Origin: Bradyrhizobium zhengyangense
GTDB lineage: Bacteria > Pseudomonadota > Alphaproteobacteria > Rhizobiales > Xanthobacteraceae
Length of the DNA stretch: 64,000 nt
Direction: 5' to 3'
NCBI RefSeq assembly: GCF_022012435.1
Contig: NZ_JAKLUA010000005.1
Coordinates: 417,739-481,738 of the forward strand
Below the pieces are notes generated by a model that ran no database searches, was not told the origin of the DNA, and worked only from the letters and a program-made list of their open reading frames with translations. Of this stretch, positions 58,500 to 64,000 are shown piece after piece (the first letter of the stretch is position 1; every line of letters starts with the position of its first letter). Both the position numbers and the translations under genes were made by a program.

Positions 58500-59999
58500 T
58501 CAGATCTTCTGATTGTACTCGCCGACCTCGGGATGGTTACGCAGCACGCTGTTCACCATCTCGAACATGTCGTGCATGCGCTGCTCGGAGACCGGGCTCT
58601 CGACCACGACGACCAGTTCGGGCTTGTTTGACGAAGCACGCACCAAGCCCCAGCTGCCGTCCTCGACCGTGACGCGCACGCCGTTGACGGTGACGAGATC
58701 GCGGATCGACTGGCCGCCGATCTTGGCGCCCTGCGCCTGCAAGCCTTCGAAATGCTTCACGACCTGGTCGATGACACCGTACTTCACCTCGTCGGCACAA
58801 TGCGGCGACATGGTCGGCGACGACCAGGTCTTCGGCAGCGCATTCTTCAGATCGGCCATCGACTTGCCGGGCGCACGGTCGAGCATGTCGCAGATCGCGA
58901 TCGCCGAAACGAGGCCGTCGTCATAGCCGCGGCCATACGGCTTGTTGAAGAAGAAGTGGCCGGACTTCTCGAAGCCCGCGAGCGCACCGGTCTCGTTGGT
59001 GCGGCGCTTCATGTAGGAATGGCCGGTCTTCCAATAGGCGGTCCTGGCGCCCTGCTTCTGCAAGACGGGATCGGTGATGAACAGACCGGTCGACTTCACG
59101 TCGACGATGAACTGCGCGTCCTTGTGGATCGCCGACATGTCGCGCGCCAGCATCACGCCGACCTTGTCGGCAAAGATCTCCTCGCCGGTGTTGTCGACGA
59201 CGCCGCAGCGGTCGCCATCGCCGTCGAAGCCGAGACCGACATCGGCCTTGTGATGCAGCACCGCGTCGCGGATCGCGTGCAGCATCTCCATGTCCTCAGG
59301 ATTCGGATTGTATTTCGGGAAGGTGTGGTCGAGCTCGGTGTCGAGTGGGATCACCTCGCAGCCGATCGCCTCCAGCACCTGGGGCGAGAACGCACCAGCC
59401 GTGCCGTTGCCGCAGGCCGCGACGACCTTGAGCTTGCGCTTGAGCTTTGGGCGATTGGTGAGGTCGGCGATGTAGCGCGCCGGATAGTTCTCGTGGAACT
59501 GGTAGGAGCCGCCGGCCTTGTTCTTGAACTCGGCGCCCAGCACGATCTCCTTCAGCCGTGTCATCTCGTCAGGGCCGAAGGTCAGCGGACGGTTGGCGCC
59601 CATCTTCACGCCGGTCCAGCCATTGTCGTTATGCGAGGCCGTGACCATGGCGACAGCGGGCACGTCGAGGTCGAATTGCGCGAAATAGGCCATCGGCGTC
59701 ACCGCAAGGCCGATGTCGTGGACCTTGCAGCCCGCCGCCATCAAGCCGGAGATCAGCGCATATTTGATCGAGGCCGAATAGCCGCGGAAATCGTGGCCGG
59801 TGACGATCTCTTGCTTGACGCCGAGCTCGGCGATCAGCGCGCCGAGGCCCATGCCGAGCGCCTGTATCCCCATCAGGTTGATTTCCTTCTGGAACAACCA
59901 CCGCGCGTCGTATTCGCGGAAACCCGTGGGCTTCACCATCGGCTCGGATTCGAAGGCGTAGGTGTTGGGCAACAAGACGGATTTCGGCTTGGGGAACAT
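58500..59999 (-). CDS. Phosphomannomutase/phosphoglucomutase
   Basis: 499 residues of the alpha-D-phosphohexomutase family. The active-site serine loop is TASHNDNGWTG, the metal loop GFDGDGDRCGV, the sugar-specificity loop GALAGFEKSGHFFF and a phosphate-binding C-terminal domain with VRASSNKPELVVVVES. It interconverts hexose 1- and 6-phosphates in the cytoplasm, feeding exopolysaccharide, LPS and glucan synthesis. UDP-glucose dehydrogenase at the right edge is a downstream user. It is close in size to AlgC/PMM-PGM; exact preference (Man or Glc) is not decided by sequence alone. Confidence 0.93.
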   Translation of the reverse strand: MFPKPKSVLLPNTYAFESEPMVKPTGFREYDARWLFQKEINLMGIQALGMGLGALIAELGVKQEIVTGHDFRGYSASIKYALISGLMAAGCKVHDIGLAVTPMAYFAQFDLDVPAVAMVTASHNDNGWTGVKMGANRPLTFGPDEMTRLKEIVLGAEFKNKAGGSYQFHENYPARYIADLTNRPKLKRKLKVVAACGNGTAGAFSPQVLEAIGCEVIPLDTELDHTFPKYNPNPEDMEMLHAIRDAVLHHKADVGLGFDGDGDRCGVVDNTGEEIFADKVGVMLARDMSAIHKDAQFIVDVKSTGLFITDPVLQKQGARTAYWKTGHSYMKRRTNETGALAGFEKSGHFFFNKPYGRGYDDGLVSAIAICDMLDRAPGKSMADLKNALPKTWSSPTMSPHCADEVKYGVIDQVVKHFEGLQAQGAKIGGQSIRDLVTVNGVRVTVEDGSWGLVRASSNKPELVVVVESPVSEQRMHDMFEMVNSVLRNHPEVGEYNQKI

Positions 60000-60179
60000 T
60001 GAGGCGGTCTCGTGAAAATGGCGGGATTGATGCAGCCTTAGCGAATGCCAGGGCGCAGCGGAAGGCGGGAATGAAGGCTTATGGCGGATAATTGCGGCAG
60101 TTTGGTAACGGAAAAGCGTTACCGGCCGCAGGCTCGCTCAGGGCAGTTTCGAAATCATGAGGCTGAAATGCGGCCCCTT

Positions 60180-60692
60180 TTACTGCTCCAGCACCATCTG
60201 GCCGTTGGCGTACTCAAAGCGCTTCAGGCGGGACAGGAAGGAGAGGCCGAGCAGGTTCTCGGACAGCGCGGCGTCCGGCAGCACCATGGCATCGACGTCG
60301 CGCACGACGAGGCCGCCGACATCCAGCATGGCAATGCGGGTGCGCGCGGCCTTGATGGTGCCGTTCGCGGTGGTGACCGTGGCGTTGTACTCGCTGCGCG
60401 AGGGACGCAATCCGAAGCGGGCGGCCGAGGTCTCGTTCAGCGCCACCACGGAGGCGCCGGTGTCGACCATGAAACCGATGCGCTGGCCGTCGATGCGGCC
60501 CTCTGTCTGGAAATGACCGCGGATGTCGCGGGGGATGTTGAGGCTGCGGCTGCCGGCCGGCGCGGCGGTCGCAACTGCGACCGTCGTGTGCGGCGCCGAC
60601 GTGGCGGAGGCGGAGCTCATCCTGTCCGCCATCTGCGCCATGAATGTACCGAGACCGATCATCACGGCCGCGAAGATCATAATGTTACGCAT
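60180..60692 (-). CDS. Retropepsin-like aspartic protease (clan AA, TIGR02281 type)
   Basis: 170 residues from ATG 60692 (GGAAGTGG upstream); a further ATG at 60728 is possible. One N-terminal helix (NIMIFAAVMIGLGTFMAQMA) anchors it. The catalytic motif is FMVDTGASVVALN, Asp77, as in retropepsin-type dimeric proteases. A second conserved strand, NLLGLSFLSRLKRFEYANGQ, ends the fold. Family members are perhaps periplasmic-facing and of unknown substrate. It stands alone between the mutase and hrpB. Confidence 0.85.
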   Translation of the reverse strand: MRNIMIFAAVMIGLGTFMAQMADRMSSASATSAPHTTVAVATAAPAGSRSLNIPRDIRGHFQTEGRIDGQRIGFMVDTGASVVALNETSAARFGLRPSRSEYNATVTTANGTIKAARTRIAMLDVGGLVVRDVDAMVLPDAALSENLLGLSFLSRLKRFEYANGQMVLEQ

Positions 60693-60813
60693 CACACCAC
60701 TTCCGAGCCGAACGCGCGATTTCACCACGCGACGCGCCCTGCTGCGAGCGAGGTCGCAGCAACGCCGGTGCTATTTTGACGAAAAGGATGAGCGGACGGT
60801 TAATAATACGGCT

Positions 60814-63288
60814 TCACGTCCCGCGCGGCTTGGCCCGGCGGGTCGGCAGTGCGGTCGCCGGATCGTCCGGCCAGGGATGGCGCGGGTAGCGGCCGCGCAG
60901 GTCGGAGCGGACGGCGGCGTAGCTGCCGCGCCAGAAGCCGGGGAGATCGCGCGTCACCTGCACCGGGCGCTGCGCCGGCGACAGCAGCTCAAGCACCAAG
61001 GGCACCTTGCCGGCGGCGATCGACGGATGGGTGTTGAGACCGAACAATTCCTGCAGCCGCACGGCGATGGTCGGCCCCTGCTCGGCCTCGTAATCGATTG
61101 CCAGCACGCTTCCCGTCGGCGCCTCGAAATGGGTCGGCGCCTCGCGATCGAGCCGCGCGCGCATCTCCCATGGCAACAGCGCCATCAGCGCATCGGAGAG
61201 ATCGCCGGCGGAAATGTCCTTGAACGCGATTTTGTCGTAGAGCGCCGGCACCAGCCAATCGTCGCGCCGCGCGATCAATCCGTCGTCCGACAGATCAGGC
61301 CAGCTCTCGCCCTCGGCCTTGCGCAAAAACATCACGCGGTCGCGCCATTGCTTGGCGGCCTTCGACCAGGGCAACCGGTCGAGGCCCACAGCGATCAGTC
61401 CGTCAGCGAAGATGCGCGCAGTGTCTTCCGAGGGTGACACCGAAAGCGTGACCTCGGACAGCGTGATCGCTTGCAGCACGCGCTTGCGCCGTGCGCGCAG
61501 CGACATCGCGCCGCGGTCGAAGGAGATCTCGTCGACGCTCTCGATGTGCTCGGCAAAGTGCCGCTCGATGTCAGCTTCGGCGATTGGCGCGGCGAGCAGG
61601 ATGCGGCCGCTCGCAGCTGTGCCGGTCATCTCGCCGATCGCGATGTAGGGTGCGCGAGCGAGCGACGAGGTTTGCTCCACTGCGGCGCCACGACCGTTGG
61701 CGAGCACGAAGCTGCCATTGCCGCGGTTGCGCGCGACACGGTCCGGGAAAGCATAAGCGAGCATCAGGCCGGTCGAGAGATCCTCCTGCTGACCCGGCTT
61801 CTCGGAGGCTGCCACCTGCGAGGCCCAGCGTCGCGCCATATCGCGCGCGCTCGCGGCCCGCGGCGAACGGTCGCGGCGGAACTGGTCGCGCCGGAGCTCG
61901 AGATCCGCGCTGTCGCCGCCGAGCCCGCGCTCGGTGATAACAGCTGCGATCTCGGCCGCTTCCTCGCCGCACCCCGCGCGATGCGAATCCACGATCATGC
62001 GCGCCAGCCGCGGCGGCAGCGCCAGCGCGCGCAGGCTCTTGCCCTCAGCGGTGATGCGGCCGTCGCTGTCGAGCGCGTTGAGCTCGGTGAGCAGGCTTTT
62101 GGCTTCCTTCCAGGCCGGCTGCGGCGGCGGATCGAGGAACGACAGCGCGGCCGGATCGGCGACGCCCCATTGTGCAAGATCGAGCACCAGCGAGGAGAGA
62201 TCGGCGCTGAGAATTTCCGGCTGCGTATAGGGCGCCAGCGACGCCGTCTGCGGTTCGTCCCAGAGCCTGTAGCAGATGCCAGGCTCGGTACGGCCGGCGC
62301 GACCGCGGCGCTGGTCGACCGCAGCGCGCGAAGCACGCACGGTCTCGAGCCGCGTCAGGCCGATATCGGGCTCGTAGCGTGGCACGCGGGCAAGACCGGA
62401 ATCGACGACGATGCGCACGCCTTCGATGGTGAGCGAGGTCTCCGCGATCGAGGTCGCGAGCACGACCTTGCGCATGCCCCTGGGTGCGGGAGAAATGGCG
62501 CGATCCTGCACGGCGGCATCGAGCGCGCCGAACAGCGGCACGATCTCGGTGGAAGCGTCTTGCACGCGCTCGGCCAGGAAATTCTGCGTACGACGGATTT
62601 CGGCGGCGCCCGGCAGGAACGCCAGCACCGAGCCACTGTCGGCTCGGAGCGCCGAGGCAATCGCATCCGCCATTTGCCGCTCGACCGGTGCATCCGCCTT
62701 GCGGCCGAGATAGCGGGTCTCGACCGGAAACGCCCGCCCCTCGCTCTCGACGACCGGCGCTTCGCCGAGCAACCTTGCGACACGTGCGCCATCGAGCGTC
62801 GCCGACATCACCAGGATCCGCAGATCCTCACGCAAGCCCAGTTGCGCGTCGCGCGCCAGCGCAAGGCCGAGATCGGCATCGAGCGAGCGCTCGTGGAATT
62901 CGTCGAACAGGATGGCGGCAACGCCTGACAGTTCAGGGTCGTCGAGGATCTGGCGGGTAAAAATGCCTTCGGTCACGACCTCGATGCGCGTTGCACGGGA
63001 GATTTTCGAGCCGAAGCGAACGCGGTAGCCGACGGTCTCACCCGCGCGCTCGCCGAGCGACTTGGCCATGCGGTCGGCGCTGGCCCGTGCCGCGATGCGC
63101 CGGGGCTCCAGCACGATGATCTTCTTGCCCTTGGCCCAGGGCGCATCGAGCAGCGCCAGCGGCACGCGCGTGGTCTTGCCGGCCCCGGGCGGCGCCACCA
63201 GTACGGCTGCGTTGTGCGCCTCCATGGTGCGCGACAAATCGCCGAGCACGGCATCGATCGGGAGGGGCGTATCGAAAGTGCGGGGCAA
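60814..63288 (-). CDS. hrpB: ATP-dependent helicase HrpB
   Basis: 824 residues, usual length. DEAH/RHA-type helicase: Walker A in VAPPGAGKTTRVPLALLD, Walker B DEFHERSLDADLG, motif III VMSATLDGARVAR, and motif VI QRRGRAGRTEPGICYRLW. The HrpB-specific C-terminal domain follows (VPLVLELLSPAQRPVQVTRD, DLPGFWRGSYAAVRSDLRGR). Its RNA substrate is not known in most bacteria. It ends 122 bases from the aspartic protease start, and the minus-strand gene upstream is UDP-glucose dehydrogenase. Confidence 0.95.
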   Translation of the reverse strand: MPRTFDTPLPIDAVLGDLSRTMEAHNAAVLVAPPGAGKTTRVPLALLDAPWAKGKKIIVLEPRRIAARASADRMAKSLGERAGETVGYRVRFGSKISRATRIEVVTEGIFTRQILDDPELSGVAAILFDEFHERSLDADLGLALARDAQLGLREDLRILVMSATLDGARVARLLGEAPVVESEGRAFPVETRYLGRKADAPVERQMADAIASALRADSGSVLAFLPGAAEIRRTQNFLAERVQDASTEIVPLFGALDAAVQDRAISPAPRGMRKVVLATSIAETSLTIEGVRIVVDSGLARVPRYEPDIGLTRLETVRASRAAVDQRRGRAGRTEPGICYRLWDEPQTASLAPYTQPEILSADLSSLVLDLAQWGVADPAALSFLDPPPQPAWKEAKSLLTELNALDSDGRITAEGKSLRALALPPRLARMIVDSHRAGCGEEAAEIAAVITERGLGGDSADLELRRDQFRRDRSPRAASARDMARRWASQVAASEKPGQQEDLSTGLMLAYAFPDRVARNRGNGSFVLANGRGAAVEQTSSLARAPYIAIGEMTGTAASGRILLAAPIAEADIERHFAEHIESVDEISFDRGAMSLRARRKRVLQAITLSEVTLSVSPSEDTARIFADGLIAVGLDRLPWSKAAKQWRDRVMFLRKAEGESWPDLSDDGLIARRDDWLVPALYDKIAFKDISAGDLSDALMALLPWEMRARLDREAPTHFEAPTGSVLAIDYEAEQGPTIAVRLQELFGLNTHPSIAAGKVPLVLELLSPAQRPVQVTRDLPGFWRGSYAAVRSDLRGRYPRHPWPDDPATALPTRRAKPRGT

Positions 63289-63300
63289 GGCCTATCCACT

Positions 63301-63332
63301 CGTCATGCCCAGGGCTCGTCCCGGCCATGACG
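63301..63332. repeat. Short palindrome between UDP-glucose dehydrogenase and hrpB
   Basis: CGTCATG (63301-63307) and CATGACG (63326-63332) are perfect reverse complements around CCCAGGGCTCGTCCCGGC. The structure shares the GTCATG/ATGAC ends of the doublet families but is a single short hairpin. It lies 23 bases past the UDP-glucose dehydrogenase stop and 12 bases upstream of the hrpB ATG. Confidence 0.7.
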
Positions 63333-63355
63333 GAATTATGCGCAGTGGTCAATGG

Positions 63356-64000
63356 TCAACCCTGCACAGGCGGGCGGCCGACGCTCTCATAGGTGAAGCC
63401 GGCGGCAGCCATGTCCTCGGGGCGGAAGATGTTGCGGAGGTCGATGACGACGGGTTGGGCCATGGTCGCCTTCAGCCGGTCGAGATCGAGGCCGCGAAAC
63501 TGCGTCCATTCGGTGACGACGACGACCGCATCGGCACCTTGCGCGCAGGAATAGGCATCTTCGCAATAGGTGATGCCGGGCAGCTCGCCCTTGGCCTGCT
63601 CCATGCCGACGGGATCGAAGGCCTTCACCTTCGCGCCCATGTCGAGCAGACCGGTGACGAGCGGAATCGACGGCGCATCGCGCATGTCGTCGGTGTCGGG
63701 CTTGAAAGTCAGGCCGAGCACCGCGATGGTCTTGCCGCGCAAGGAGCCGCCGAGCGCCTGGCTCACTTTACGTGCCATCGCGCGCTTGCGGTTCTCGTTG
63801 ACCGCGAGCACGGATTCAACGATGCGCAAGTTGACGTCGTAGTCCTGCGCGATCTTGATCAGCGCCTTGGTGTCCTTCGGGAAGCAGGAGCCGCCGAAGC
63901 CGGGACCGGCGTGCAGGAATTTTGTGCCGATGCGGTTGTCGAGGCCAATGCCGCGGGCAACCTCCTGCACATTGGCGCCAACTTTCTCGGAAAGATCCGC
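63356..64000 (-). CDS. UDP-glucose 6-dehydrogenase (partial, C-terminal part)
   Basis: The last 214 residues are visible; the N-terminal Rossmann domain is beyond the right edge. The catalytic loop GPGFGGSCFPKDTKALIK, with its active-site Cys, is diagnostic. IAVLGLTFKPDTDDMRDAPS begins the UDP-binding domain and ADAVVVVTEWTQFRGLDLDR follows near the C-terminus. The enzyme oxidises UDP-glucose twice to UDP-glucuronate for acidic exopolysaccharide. Its place near the mutase gene supports a sugar-nucleotide role. Confidence 0.95.
   Translation of the reverse strand, partial: ADLSEKVGANVQEVARGIGLDNRIGTKFLHAGPGFGGSCFPKDTKALIKIAQDYDVNLRIVESVLAVNENRKRAMARKVSQALGGSLRGKTIAVLGLTFKPDTDDMRDAPSIPLVTGLLDMGAKVKAFDPVGMEQAKGELPGITYCEDAYSCAQGADAVVVVTEWTQFRGLDLDRLKATMAQPVVIDLRNIFRPEDMAAAGFTYESVGRPPVQG

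Overview
The window reads as ordinary chromosome of an alphaproteobacterium of the Bradyrhizobium/Rhodopseudomonas group (inference). The support is uniformly high GC, the order rpmH-rnpA-yidC-engB-(DUF423)-argB, the order dnaX-ybaB-recR with the SRP RNA gene just upstream, def-fmt-truA beside dapD/dapE, many small secreted proteins of the Bradyrhizobium type, and numerous palindromic intergenic repeats. I see no prophage, integrase, plasmid or CRISPR locus. Both window ends cut a gene: a flavin reductase at the left and a UDP-glucose dehydrogenase at the right.

Layout. 1-4.4 kb: a two-component styrene/indole-type flavin monooxygenase (styA-like plus reductase) divergent from a LysR regulator with a textbook T-N11-A box, then a luciferase-family oxidoreductase and two small proteins. 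4.6-6.6 kb: TetR regulator divergent from an MFS permease, with a double operator. 6.8-15.6 kb: a NagZ-like glycosidase and a three-gene RND exporter (one adaptor, two different permeases). 15.6-23.8 kb: DUF2478 protein, copper-chaperone (PCuAC) fusion, TPR-glycosyltransferase, PAS-GGDEF protein, and surface polysaccharide genes (SGNH-like protein, GT25 glycosyltransferase, O-antigen ligase). 24.2-26.1 kb: tRNA-Arg(ACG) and an orphan histidine kinase. 26.2-39.4 kb: housekeeping block for ribosome, membrane insertion, arginine and lysine synthesis, tRNA modification and N-terminal formyl processing. 39.4-44.8 kb: a small GIY-YIG nuclease between two palindromic doublets, an AmpG-type permease, then recR, ybaB and dnaX. 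44.9-49.5 kb: SRP RNA and a five-gene polar amino acid ABC transporter/SDR/enolase-superfamily operon. 49.7-52.6 kb: HIT protein, NudC, PfkB-type kinase, Lrp/AsnC regulator. 52.7-58.3 kb: a two-component system, small secreted proteins, a sterol-desaturase-family enzyme and a chemoreceptor. 58.5-64 kb: phosphoglucomutase/phosphomannomutase, retropepsin-like protease, HrpB helicase, UDP-glucose dehydrogenase.

The most interesting structure is a set of nine roughly 80-105 bp palindromic doublets in two sequence families. All sit 2 to 23 bases past a stop codon. Each is two inverted REP-like hairpin units around a spacer, like the REPINs of gammaproteobacteria. One gene, the 100-residue GIY-YIG nuclease at 39573-39875, is tightly bracketed by the two most similar doublets, about 89% identical by eye. 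That suggests a repeat-nuclease unit analogous to REPIN-RAYT but with a different nuclease. This last step is inference. Other notable points are a DnaX lacking most of its zinc cysteines, an SDR without its catalytic Tyr/Lys inside a transporter operon, a 24-bp-phased TTAACCAT-type array between def and rmuC, and several well-formed operators.
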